In this document: positions 5,493-12,911 of the stretch, piece after piece
How the letters are laid out: each line of letters opens with the position of its first letter
Numbering within the stretch: position 1 is the stretch's first letter
Source: Promethearchaeota archaeon
GTDB taxonomy: Archaea > Asgardarchaeota > Lokiarchaeia > Sigyniarchaeales > SOKP01
NCBI GenBank assembly: GCA_030606095.1
Contig: JAUWHC010000028.1
Location: 1-13,577 of the forward strand
Reading direction: 5' to 3'
Length of the DNA stretch: 13,577 nt
Made by a program: the position numbers and the translations under genes
Notes under the pieces: generated by a model
What the model was told of the DNA's origin: nothing
The model's input: the letters and a program-made list of their open reading frames with translations, nothing else
Database searches by the model: none

Positions 5493-7491
5493 AGTCTGAT
5501 TCATCCCAGTCTACGTCGACTACTTTGCCCTTCTTTTTCTTATCTTCTTTATCTTTTTTATAAGTAGCTCCACCTGCACCGGTACCGTCCATTCCATCTG
5601 GAGGGGTTCCACCCATGCCACCAGGAGGGAAACCTCCCATTCCACTAGCTGCTTGCTGTGCTTGCTGTGCTGCTTGCTGATATCCTTGATCTTGAGCTTG
5701 TTGGCTATAAATCCTTTGCGAGAAACCATGCATCGACTTTTGTAAGTTTTCAACACCCATTTTAATTCTTTGAAGATCATCTGTTTTAATATCTTCTTCT
5801 AAAGATTTAATTGCTACTTCTATTTCGTCTTTTTCCTTCTCTTCGATCTTATCTTTATTATCCTCCATCAGTTTCTTTGTCTGATAGATCATAGAATCTG
5901 CAGTGTTTTTTGATTCGATTAACTCCCTTAGTTTTTTATCTTCTTCTTCAAATTGTTCAGCATTTCTAACCTTCTCCGCAATTTCCTCAGCCGTCAAACC
6001 TTTCGCACCAGTAACAGTAATACCTGTTTCTTTTCCAGTTCCTAAATCTTTTGCATTGACGTGAACAATACCATCAGCATCAATCGAGAATTTCACTTCA
6101 ATTTGCGGTATTCCACGTGGAGCAGGCGGAATTCCAGTCAGGTGAAAAACTCCTAACGTTATATTATCTTTTGCCATTGTTCTTTCTCCTTGCAAAACAT
6201 TGACCTCGACGCCAGGTTGATTATCCGCAGCAGTACTAAATACTTGTTTTTTTTCCGTTGGAATCGTTGAATTTCGCTCTATTAGCCTTGTAGCTACGCC
6301 TCCCAAGGTCTCTATTCCTAAGGAAAGAGGTGTAACATCTAATAAAAGAAGATCTTGAACATCACCTGCAATGATACCTCCTTGAATCGAAGCTCCAATC
6401 GCAACGCATTCCATAGGATCAACTGAGTGCTCTGGTTCTTTGCCAAAGAAGTCCTTAAATCTTTTCTGAACAGAGGGCATTCTTGTTGGACCACCAACTA
6501 AAAGAATTTTATGAATTTCATTAACTCCAATTTTAGCGTCAGTTACAGCTCTTTTAATTATAGGATCTAATCTTCTTAAAGTAGGTTCAATTAGTTGTTC
6601 CAATTTTGCCCGCGTAAGTTCAACTTCTATATGAACTGGATTTCCCTTTTTCTGAGTAATGTAAGGCAAGTTAATTTGAGTACTTAAAGTAGTAGATAAT
6701 TCGATTTTTGCTTTTTCTGAAGCGTCTTTAATTCTAATCATAGCTTTATTGTCTCCTTTAAGATTGATACCTTCTTTCTTTTGAAAGTTATTGATGACCC
6801 AATCTATAATTGCATTGTCCATATCTGTTCCCCCTAGCTGGGTATCGCCGCCAGTTGACAAAACTTCCACAACACCCTCGCCATATTCCATTAAAGTTAT
6901 GTCGAAGGTTCCTCCTCCTAAATCTAATACGCAAATTTTTAGGAGTTTATCTTTTGTATCTCTATCAAGGCCGTAAGCTAAGCATGCTGCTGTAGGTTCG
7001 TTTATCATACGTACAACTTCAAGTCCAGCAATCTCACCGGCATTCTTAGTAGCTGTTCTTTGGGCGTCGTTAAAATAAGCTGGTACTGTAATAACCGCTT
7101 TCTTTATTTCTTTCCCGAGATAAGCAGAAGCATCGTTTTTTATCTTTTTTAAAATCATCGCGCTAATTTCTTCGGGGGAAAACTCCTTCCATTCGCTTCC
7201 AACTTTAACTTTTGCTTTATATGAAGTTCCCATTTTTCTTTTAATAGCGTAAACAGTTCCATCTGGATTCGAAACTGCTTGCCTTCTAGCGGGTTCACCT
7301 ACGATCTTTCTACCGTTATCATCAAAAGCAACATAAGATGGAAATGCTTTGCCACCCAACGTCCTTCCTTCGGCAGCAGGGATAATTTCTGGTTGCCCCG
7401 TTCCACTTAAAATAGCGCACGCGCTGTTAGAAGTTCCTAAATCGATCCCAATGATTTTTTCTTTTTTCTTTGGTTTGCTTTCTTCACTCAT
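5491..7491 (-). CDS. dnaK: Chaperone DnaK (Hsp70)
   Basis: ATP-driven cytosolic chaperone of 666 residues. The nucleotide-binding domain shows IGIDLGTSNS near the start, INEPTAACLAYG (about 163-174), LDLGGGTFDI (about 189-198) and LLVGGPTRMP (about 330-339). The hydrophobic linker DLLLLDVTPLSLG (about 380-392) leads to the substrate domain and helical lid. The tail is Gln/Ala-rich then Gly/Met/Pro-rich, ending VDVDWDESD rather than the eukaryotic EEVD. The stretch after AIKRKMGT is short, lacking the insertion of proteobacterial DnaK, so it resembles the Gram-positive/archaeal form. I chose the ATG at 7491 over the GTG at 7503 because the protein then begins MSEESKPKKK directly ahead of the domain. 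The gene is divergent from grpE and leads dnaJ. Confidence 0.97.
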   Translation of the reverse strand: MSEESKPKKKEKIIGIDLGTSNSACAILSGTGQPEIIPAAEGRTLGGKAFPSYVAFDDNGRKIVGEPARRQAVSNPDGTVYAIKRKMGTSYKAKVKVGSEWKEFSPEEISAMILKKIKNDASAYLGKEIKKAVITVPAYFNDAQRTATKNAGEIAGLEVVRMINEPTAACLAYGLDRDTKDKLLKICVLDLGGGTFDITLMEYGEGVVEVLSTGGDTQLGGTDMDNAIIDWVINNFQKKEGINLKGDNKAMIRIKDASEKAKIELSTTLSTQINLPYITQKKGNPVHIEVELTRAKLEQLIEPTLRRLDPIIKRAVTDAKIGVNEIHKILLVGGPTRMPSVQKRFKDFFGKEPEHSVDPMECVAIGASIQGGIIAGDVQDLLLLDVTPLSLGIETLGGVATRLIERNSTIPTEKKQVFSTAADNQPGVEVNVLQGERTMAKDNITLGVFHLTGIPPAPRGIPQIEVKFSIDADGIVHVNAKDLGTGKETGITVTGAKGLTAEEIAEKVRNAEQFEEEDKKLRELIESKNTADSMIYQTKKLMEDNKDKIEEKEKDEIEVAIKSLEEDIKTDDLQRIKMGVENLQKSMHGFSQRIYSQQAQDQGYQQAAQQAQQAASGMGGFPPGGMGGTPPDGMDGTGAGGATYKKDKEDKKKKGKVVDVDWDESD

Positions 7492-7639
7492 GATAAAAGT
7501 CACTTCTTCTAAGATTATTAGTTAAATTTAATTTAAATATAATTATTTTATTTTCTATTAGTGTCTATTAAAGATATAATTATGCCATATTTATAGATTT
7601 TATGATATAGAGATCGTTTATAAACATAAAATAAAAAAA

Positions 7640-7657
7640 TAATAAAAATTTTTATTA
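7640..7657. repeat. 18-bp perfect palindrome upstream of grpE
   Basis: TAATAAAAATTTTTATTA reads the same on both strands. It is composed only of A and T, so part of the symmetry may be chance. It lies about 60 bp before the grpE TATA box. Confidence 0.5.
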
Positions 7658-7663
7658 AATTAT

Positions 7664-7688
7664 AGAATTAAAGTACAGAATTAAAGTA
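7664..7688 (+). repeat. Tandem 12-bp repeat upstream of grpE
   Basis: AGAATTAAAGTA occurs twice (7664-7675 and 7677-7688) with one base between, a 13-bp period close to one and a quarter helical turns. It sits just upstream of the grpE TATA box and could bind an activator or repressor. Confidence 0.5.
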
Positions 7689-7742
7689 TTCTTGTAAAAA
7701 TTGACAGTATTAAAAATTTATAATTTATAGTGGTTTTCGTAT

Positions 7743-8552
7743 ATGACTCGGAAAAAAGAAAAGAAGGAAAATCCAAGCAACAAAGCGTTGCCTGAGGATG
7801 AGGCTGAAATTGTTATTAATAATAGCCAAGAAGGTACTAGTAAAGAACAAGACGATTTACAAGCTAAAGTAGAAGTACAAGATATTAAGCTTATAGAAGG
7901 CGAAGAGCAAAAAGTTCTTGAGTATTATTCTAAGGATAATTTAATAGAGAAGATTAAGAATCTTGAAGAAAGCAATAAAAAGAAAGATGAACAACTTCTA
8001 AAATATCGAACCGAAAGCGACGATTGGAAAAATAAATACATGAGACTTCAAGCAGAGTTTGAGAACGCTCAAAAACGTTGGAACAAAAATCGACAGAATT
8101 TAAGGATAGAATACACAGCCTCGGCTCTGAAAACATTTCTACCTTTATATGATTCCTTTAAAAAAGCACTTGAAAATAGCGACGAAAATCAAGTTATCTT
8201 GAAAGGTTTTTTTGATCAATTTATTAATATTTTGAAGTATCATAAAGCGATACCTATTGACGTTAAAGCAAACGATACTTTTGATTACAATTACCACGAA
8301 GCTTTAAGCTCAATAGAAAGGGACGATCTTCCCAACAATACGATTATTAATATCATTCAAGATGGTTGGAAGTTAGATAAAGAAGTGATACGCTATGCTA
8401 AAGTTATTGTTTCTCGTGTTCCTCCCCCGCCTGAACCGGAACCAGAACCTGAAAAAGAAATTGAAGTAAATAAAGACAAGGAATCAGAGGATATCCAAGA
8501 AGAAACTATAAAGACAGACGCTAAAACAGTTGAAAATGAAGAGAAAAAGTAA
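7743..8552 (+). CDS. grpE: GrpE nucleotide exchange factor with long acidic tails
   Basis: GrpE releases ADP from DnaK. The 269-residue protein has a charged N-terminus (1-60), a long dimerising helix (about 62-125, including MRLQAEFENAQKRW at 100-113) and the GrpE beta domain, whose signature is recognisable at about 179-226 (FDYNYHEALSS, IIQDGWKLDKEVIRYAKVIVSR). After the domain, PPPPEPEPEPEKE (227-239) starts a further 40 residues of acidic, lysine-rich, probably disordered sequence. The usual family length is about 170-210, so the N- and C-terminal extensions are unusual. The gene is divergent from dnaK, whereas many genomes keep all three in one operon. No SD precedes the ATG, and the TATA spacing suggests a leaderless transcript. 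A T-rich flank follows the stop. Confidence 0.95.
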   Translation: MTRKKEKKENPSNKALPEDEAEIVINNSQEGTSKEQDDLQAKVEVQDIKLIEGEEQKVLEYYSKDNLIEKIKNLEESNKKKDEQLLKYRTESDDWKNKYMRLQAEFENAQKRWNKNRQNLRIEYTASALKTFLPLYDSFKKALENSDENQVILKGFFDQFINILKYHKAIPIDVKANDTFDYNYHEALSSIERDDLPNNTIINIIQDGWKLDKEVIRYAKVIVSRVPPPPEPEPEPEKEIEVNKDKESEDIQEETIKTDAKTVENEEKK

Positions 8553-8669
8553 AAATAATAATTAATCCGTTTTTATAAGTACAATTCTTTTATGAAATCC
8601 ATATTCATTTTAAGTATTAAATTTCTTTTTAGGTGATCTTTTTATAATCATTTCTATTTTAGAGCGAAA
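8553..8669. terminator. T-rich convergent spacer between grpE and the HxlR-type gene
   Basis: Plus-strand T-runs such as CCGTTTTTATAAG (about 8567-8579) and ATTTCTTTTTAGG (about 8620-8632) can end grpE transcripts. No gene is seen. An AGGTGATC at 8631-8638 matches the SD consensus but no start codon follows it. Confidence 0.4.
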
Positions 8670-9134
8670 TTAGGTCTTTTTTGCTCTATTTTCGTTCTTT
8701 TTGAAAAAAGGAGCATTTCTTCTACTATAAATAAAAATTGGTACTAATAAATGGAAAATATTCTCTCCAAAATCCGTTAATTTATACGAAACACCTATAG
8801 GTCGTGTATCATGTATTTTTCTTTTAATTATTCTTCTTTCTTCTAAGAACTTTAATCTATCAGCAAGCATCCGTGTACTAATTCCATTTAATATGTTTTT
8901 TAAATCATTATAATGCGATTCGCCTAATATCCTTATGATGTATATAATATCAATTGTCCATTTTCCCTGAATTACTTTATTGATTTCTTTTAATATTTTT
9001 CTCTCTTCATTTAACCGTTTTAAATCGTGAGTGTAGCTATTTATCTCTCGATTAACACATTTTTTAGATATTTTTAAAATTATTGGAATTAATTCAACAA
9101 GTTCTTCAAAGTTATCTAATTTCTCTTTTTCCAT
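8670..9134 (-). CDS. HxlR-family winged helix-turn-helix regulator
   Basis: Predicted DNA-binding regulator of 154 residues. Residues about 50-130 match the HxlR pattern: GKWTIDIIYIIRILGESHYNDL, then NGISTRMLADRLKFLEERRIIKRK, then YKLTDFGENI. The family usually binds as a dimer and senses small molecules or redox state. Here a 50-residue helical, charged N-terminal extension, with one cysteine (C26), precedes the domain; typical HxlR proteins start much closer to the fold. The C-terminus is basic. It is divergent from the transglutaminase-like gene, so control of itself and that neighbour is plausible but only inferred. A TATA-like CCTATAAATC lies about 19 bp before the ATG; no SD is obvious. 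Confidence 0.88.
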   Translation of the reverse strand: MEKEKLDNFEELVELIPIILKISKKCVNREINSYTHDLKRLNEERKILKEINKVIQGKWTIDIIYIIRILGESHYNDLKNILNGISTRMLADRLKFLEERRIIKRKIHDTRPIGVSYKLTDFGENIFHLLVPIFIYSRRNAPFFKKNENRAKKT

Positions 9135-9265
9135 AGAAATCCATTTTAGATTTATAGGTTTTAAATTACATACTCAATGTTAAAAAACTTACTTTCTAAT
9201 TTATTAAGAGTACCTAATATCTAGAAAATAATAATTAACTAAATTAATGAGAGGTAAAAAAAGAT
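9135..9265. promoter_or_regulatory. Divergent promoter region of the regulator and transglutaminase-like gene
   Basis: This is a 131-bp AT-rich gap. It contains the minus-strand TATA-like box near 9150-9157 and, for the plus strand, AATAATAATTAAC near 9226-9238. I found no strong palindrome suited to an HxlR dimer. Confidence 0.35.
9249..9255 (+). promoter_or_regulatory. SD that decides a TTG start
   Basis: GAGAGGT lies 10 bases before the TTG at 9266. A nearby ATG (9247-9249) is out of frame with the protein and no in-frame ATG occurs upstream, so the TTG is the best-supported start. Confidence 0.6.
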
Positions 9266-10012
9266 TTGAACTTAGCACCTTATTTAGAAAGTTCGGATAT
9301 TTTAGATTTTAATTCAAATAAGATTCATAATTTTATAAAGGAACAGATACCAAATAATCTTTCTTTTGATAGAAAAATTCAAGAAATTTATGACTTTGTT
9401 AAAAATAAAATTTTATTTGGTTTTAATAAAAGAGATAATATTCCAGCTTCAAAAGTGCTGAAAGATGGATATGGTCAATGCAATACTAAAACAACCTTAT
9501 TTATTGCATTATGTAGAGCTGTTGGTATACCTTGCCGATCTCACTTCTTTCAGATACGTAAAGAAATAATGAAAGGTGTTTTCCCTAAACATATCTATAA
9601 TAATCATATTCCTCGGGAAATAATACATTCTTGGCCTGAGGTTTTTTATAAAGAAAAGTGGATTCCTTTAGAAGGAATTATTTTAGATAGTTTATACTTA
9701 GAACAAATTAAAATCAAGTTTGAGGGACAAAAAAAATTTACCGGTTATGGTATCTCTGTGAAAAATCTAAATTACGCGTCCACGGATTGGACGGGAGGAG
9801 AAACTTTCATTCAAAAAGAATCAATTTCTCAAGATGAGGGGATATATATATTTCCTGATAAATATTATAAAGTTAAGGAGAAGAATATTTCCGGAATAAA
9901 GAATTTTGTATTCAATCATATAATAAGAAAAATTGCCAATAAAAGAATTAAAAGAATAAGAGAGGGTAAGTGGGATAAATGGGAATCAAATCAAAGAGAG
10001 AAAGAAACTTAA
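9266..10012 (+). CDS. Transglutaminase-like (papain-fold) protein
   Basis: The 248-residue protein carries a transglutaminase-like core. The nucleophile region is DGYGQCNTKTTLFIALCRAVGIPCR, with Cys72 at the start of the helix. The histidine region is IIHSWPEVFYKEKWIPLEG, with His121; the third position is Glu136 where Asp is more usual. Family members act as cysteine proteases, peptidases or amide-forming enzymes. No signal peptide or membrane segment is seen, so it should be cytoplasmic. The C-terminal quarter is lysine/arginine-rich and ends in charged residues. It is divergent from the HxlR-type regulator and converges on the large membrane protein gene. Substrate is unknown. The catalytic core call is solid; activity is inferred. 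Confidence 0.82.
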   Translation: MNLAPYLESSDILDFNSNKIHNFIKEQIPNNLSFDRKIQEIYDFVKNKILFGFNKRDNIPASKVLKDGYGQCNTKTTLFIALCRAVGIPCRSHFFQIRKEIMKGVFPKHIYNNHIPREIIHSWPEVFYKEKWIPLEGIILDSLYLEQIKIKFEGQKKFTGYGISVKNLNYASTDWTGGETFIQKESISQDEGIYIFPDKYYKVKEKNISGIKNFVFNHIIRKIANKRIKRIREGKWDKWESNQREKET

Positions 10013-10104
10013 TTCATATATTAAACTAAATAATATAATTGTTAAAAAAGAAAGCATTAAAGATCTCTAATAATTTATATTTTTACCCAAAAGTTTATAA
10101 TCTT
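10013..10104. terminator. Short convergent spacer
   Basis: A 92-bp AT-rich spacer lies between the stop codons of the transglutaminase-like gene and the large membrane protein gene. T-runs are present (for example ATATTTTTACCC near 10077-10088), but no clear hairpin is seen. Confidence 0.3.
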
Positions 10105-11766
10105 TTACGCTTTTGTTCCGTTCCAGTTAAAAAGCAGCCTTAACTCAAGAAATATTCCTCCATATATTAAAAGTCCTGGTGGTGAGGGTGGTGGATCTTG
10201 TTGGCTATTTATTCCATCTAAAGATATTTCATTCTGGGAAGTAATTCGATATGGGAGGAATGGGTTCCATGGATGGATTAAATGGGGATTAAAAGGAACG
10301 GGCACCCTTAAAATTTTAAAAATACCATAGATAGGGCGCCCTATATAATTCAAAGCTTGACTAGAAAGATTACCTGTAATACATTCCATATCAAGTAAAA
10401 ACTCGACCCAATAACCAAAGGTGTATCCAGAAACAAATATGACTCCTGTATCATTCACTATACTTGGAATATAATTAGTTTTGATATCTTCTAATTCGTC
10501 GTACTGTTCCATTGTGATGGCTGGACCCATTCTTGGTATAAAAATCACGACCTGTATCAAACTTGATAAAGCAAATGAAAATGCTATTATGCCAATTATT
10601 ATTTGTCTACTCTTGAAATTAATTGAAGATCTTTTTGAAATAATTAGTTCTATATATTTCAAACCAAGTGGTACAATAAGAGCTATGGGAAGGAATGCAA
10701 GCAATAAAAATCTGATTTGCCAATTTGAGGGAATAATTACCAATATAAAAATAAGTATAGCTAATATTAAGTATATCCACGCTAGATATGTTTTTTTTGA
10801 GATAATAATATGACTTTGATTTTTTTCTCTCTTTTTTACTCCTATATAAAGATAATAAGATAATGCAAGTATACCAATTAAATAGGGAATAGTAACAAAC
10901 ACTAAATAACTTTTGGTAAAGGGGTTTTTATGATCTAACGAAATACTTAACAAGGAATCTAAATAACTTGTAAATCTATTAGTGAAATTAGATAATGTTG
11001 TAGGATATAGAAATATTAAAAGAGTAATTATTATAGTTCCTAATACTATCATTATCCCAAAAAGTTTTAGCTCAAATACAGGTAAGGATCGAGTTTTAAT
11101 AGATTTTAATACTAAGTGAAAAATTAACAAACCAAATGCCAAAATGAGAATAATTCCCGCTGTATAAACGTGGCTAAAAAAAGAACATAATAAGAAAACA
11201 AAAGTTAGGATTCCATACTTCTTCCATTCATGAAGGTTTTCAAACCAATGAATTGCAAAATAGATGAACCATAGTATAAAGAAGACCCCCGCTAAGTTCT
11301 GCATAAAATCTTCAATCATTCTAAAACAAAAAATATTTACCGTTATGAGAAAGGAACTTAATAAGGAAGGAATTTTTGATTCTACACCAATCTTTTTTGA
11401 AAAAGTCTCCGTTAGAAAAAATACTGGAAAAGCCATCATTGATGTGATTAATGCCATACCGATCTTTATTCCAAGATAAGAATCACCAGCTAATATTACA
11501 AATGGAACTAAATAATAATAGATAAGAGGAGCGTCATTACTCTCCGGGAATCCCGTTCTTAAAATATATCGCACCTGTAAATCGTAATACGGTCCATCTG
11601 GACCATATGAAATTGGATACCTTGAGAGTGAAATCATGTAAAGTATAAATGAGAAAAGGGCAATTGAAGCCACGCCAATAAGCCATTTATTTTTTCTTAT
11701 TATCAGCGCCCAATCTAAAGTTTTTATTAAACTATTTGAGCTTTTTTCGTTAGTACTATTACTCAT
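10105..11766 (-). CDS. Polytopic membrane protein, probable GT-C-fold glycosyltransferase
   Basis: This 553-residue protein starts with a 25-residue polar tail, then about 11-13 hydrophobic spans up to about residue 415, and a soluble C-terminal region of about 135 residues. The first external loop holds YGPDGPYYDLQVRYILRTGFP, with acidic residues D57 and D62. This placement of acidic residues after the first span, followed by a G-P/D-P-rich loop, is typical of GT-C enzymes (ArnT/PMT/AglB-like) that use lipid-linked sugars. The C-terminal region has aromatic/proline-rich stretches (HPWNPFLPYR) and a PPPSPPG segment near residues 523-529. A related polytopic protein without transferase activity is possible. 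It is divergent from the 84-aa zinc protein. A TATA-like region lies in 11780-11806. Confidence 0.65.
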   Translation of the reverse strand: MSNSTNEKSSNSLIKTLDWALIIRKNKWLIGVASIALFSFILYMISLSRYPISYGPDGPYYDLQVRYILRTGFPESNDAPLIYYYLVPFVILAGDSYLGIKIGMALITSMMAFPVFFLTETFSKKIGVESKIPSLLSSFLITVNIFCFRMIEDFMQNLAGVFFILWFIYFAIHWFENLHEWKKYGILTFVFLLCSFFSHVYTAGIILILAFGLLIFHLVLKSIKTRSLPVFELKLFGIMIVLGTIIITLLIFLYPTTLSNFTNRFTSYLDSLLSISLDHKNPFTKSYLVFVTIPYLIGILALSYYLYIGVKKREKNQSHIIISKKTYLAWIYLILAILIFILVIIPSNWQIRFLLLAFLPIALIVPLGLKYIELIISKRSSINFKSRQIIIGIIAFSFALSSLIQVVIFIPRMGPAITMEQYDELEDIKTNYIPSIVNDTGVIFVSGYTFGYWVEFLLDMECITGNLSSQALNYIGRPIYGIFKILRVPVPFNPHLIHPWNPFLPYRITSQNEISLDGINSQQDPPPSPPGLLIYGGIFLELRLLFNWNGTKA

Positions 11767-11962
11767 AATAAGAATTCATATAATTTTCATTTATAAAATT
11801 TTATATCATTTTTAATTAGTGTTGGATTCTTTTATCTTAGCTTCAACCTGAAATGTTTCTCAAACATAAATATTGTTCATAACTTTTAATTAAAAACCTA
11901 AAAAGTTATTAGTTGTTTATGATTTATAATTATAAATATCAAATTCGTTTAGTGCTTTTAAT
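11767..11962. promoter_or_regulatory. Divergent promoter region with a 9-bp inverted repeat
   Basis: The 196-bp region holds a 14-bp AT palindrome, TATAAAATTTTATA (11792-11805), that probably includes the TATA box for the leftward membrane gene. TTTATAATTATAAATA (11923-11938) is the TATA box for the rightward gene, giving a leader of under 10 nt. Between them ATAACTTTT (11879-11887) and AAAAGTTAT (11901-11909) form a perfect inverted repeat with a 13-base spacer. Confidence 0.5.
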
Positions 11963-12217
11963 ATGAGTGATGAACCTGTATTTCCAGAGATCCCTGACAT
12001 CGGAGAAATACTCGGTCGAAAAGATCGCTTTTTACAGAAGAAAACAACTACCTTAAAGTGTGGAGAATGCAAAGCTAAGTATTCTCGAGAGTTTAAAGCG
12101 GGAGACTTTACTTTTAAAAAGTTGGACGACGAAGAATGTGAAAAATGCAATCGTAGTAAGACTCTCGTTGTTGAAGAGATTTATTCCGAGTGGTTCGATC
12201 CTAAGAAAAAAAAATAA
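11963..12217 (+). CDS. 84-residue four-cysteine zinc-binding protein, unknown function
   Basis: The product begins with an acidic/proline N-terminus (MSDEPVFPEIPDIGEI) and ends in a lysine run. Between them two knuckles, CGEC (C33, C36) and CEKC (C59, C62), separated by 22 residues, form a probable zinc ribbon. No catalytic motif is visible. It is soluble and small, so a protein- or RNA-contact role is possible but not shown. No SD is seen; the TATA box centred about 33 bp before the ATG suggests a leader of only a few bases. I do not recognise the family. Confidence 0.75.
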   Translation: MSDEPVFPEIPDIGEILGRKDRFLQKKTTTLKCGECKAKYSREFKAGDFTFKKLDDEECEKCNRSKTLVVEEIYSEWFDPKKKK

Positions 12218-12275
12218 TTCTGTTTCTCAAGACTTTTTATTTTCTAAAAAAGAATTAAAGTTTATTATTTAATTT

Positions 12276-12911
12276 TCAACTTTTAGTTCTTTTTCTATTA
12301 ATAGCAATATACACGCTTCCCAAAGCTATTCCTGCTATAATTAAAATTGAGACGAATAAAACATACCCTAAAATGCCGAGTACATTGATATCTAGAAAAA
12401 AATATATATAATTACCGGTAAATGTGCCATGTATAAAAGAAAACACTAAATAACATAATGGATATATGCTCCAATAGAGTAAGTAGTTCCATTTATATCT
12501 CAATTTAGTTTCTGTTAATATCCAATCGATTATAAATGCGATTGGGATAATATAGTGCAAAACAAGATTGTTAAATGCTGCAAATCCAGTGGGCTGGTAA
12601 ACTAGGGATAATAGAACTGCAAAGCCAATAAATGTTATTGTAATATAGAAAGTAGAAGCGCCTTTGAGAGGACCTAAAATTTTTTCAAGAGTCTCTGGCT
12701 TTTTATGCCATAGAATTGCTAATGTAAGCCATAAAGTAACTATTAAGTTCGTTTGCATAGTGAAATATTTAAAATTAATAAACCATTCGAGAATCGGGCC
12801 CTTATCCAGGGCATAATTAACTACGCTAGCTATAAAAGTAAACCAACTTAGTCCAGCAAAAAGTATTCGGTAGATTAAAATACTATTGCTTGATAGATTT
12901 ATAACTTTCAT
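12276..12911 (-). CDS. Pr6Pr / FAR-17a-AIG1-like six-span membrane protein
   Basis: The 211-residue product has six hydrophobic spans and a short basic tail (NRKRTKS). Motifs resemble the Pr6Pr group related to the AIG1/ADTRP hydrolases: FKYFTMQTNLIV (47-58), GPLKGASTFYITITFIGF (80-97), NNLVLHYIIPIAFIIDW (114-130) and YPLCYLVFSFIHGTFTGNY near residue 150. AIG1 and ADTRP split branched fatty-acid esters using one Thr and one His. T51 or T54 and H119 sit at comparable places here, suggesting a membrane lipid hydrolase, but this is inference. A TATA-like ATTATAAT (12936-12943) lies about 28 bp before the ATG, which suggests a leaderless transcript. The neighbours give no further clue. Confidence 0.72.
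   Translation of the reverse strand: MKVINLSSNSILIYRILFAGLSWFTFIASVVNYALDKGPILEWFINFKYFTMQTNLIVTLWLTLAILWHKKPETLEKILGPLKGASTFYITITFIGFAVLLSLVYQPTGFAAFNNLVLHYIIPIAFIIDWILTETKLRYKWNYLLYWSIYPLCYLVFSFIHGTFTGNYIYFFLDINVLGILGYVLFVSILIIAGIALGSVYIAINRKRTKS

Larger units (their letters stand above)
7492..7742. promoter_or_regulatory. Divergent dnaK / grpE control region
   Basis: This 251-bp AT-rich region separates the divergent starts. For dnaK, ATTTAAATATAATTA (7531-7545) is a good TATA box, giving a leader of about 20 nt. For grpE, AAATTTATAA (about 7715-7724) lies about 25 bp from the ATG, so grpE is probably leaderless, in agreement with its missing SD. Between them lie an 18-bp perfect palindrome (7640-7657) and a tandem repeat (7664-7688), candidates for a heat-shock regulator site. 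Confidence 0.6.

Noticed and set aside
5520..5780. Minus-strand frame inside the 3' part of dnaK
   Set aside because: Shifted reading of the repetitive Gln/Gly-rich dnaK tail.
7743..8552. Possible CRISPR or toxin-antitoxin signals around the chaperone genes
   Set aside because: No repeat-spacer periodicity and no paired small genes were found; the tandem repeat at 7664-7688 has only two units.
8631..8638. AGGTGATC, a strong SD-like word
   Set aside because: No start codon follows at a usable distance on the plus strand; it lies in a convergent spacer.
9150..9215. TAGGT...ACCTA inverted pair in the HxlR promoter region
   Set aside because: Only five bases long with a wide spacer; expected by chance.
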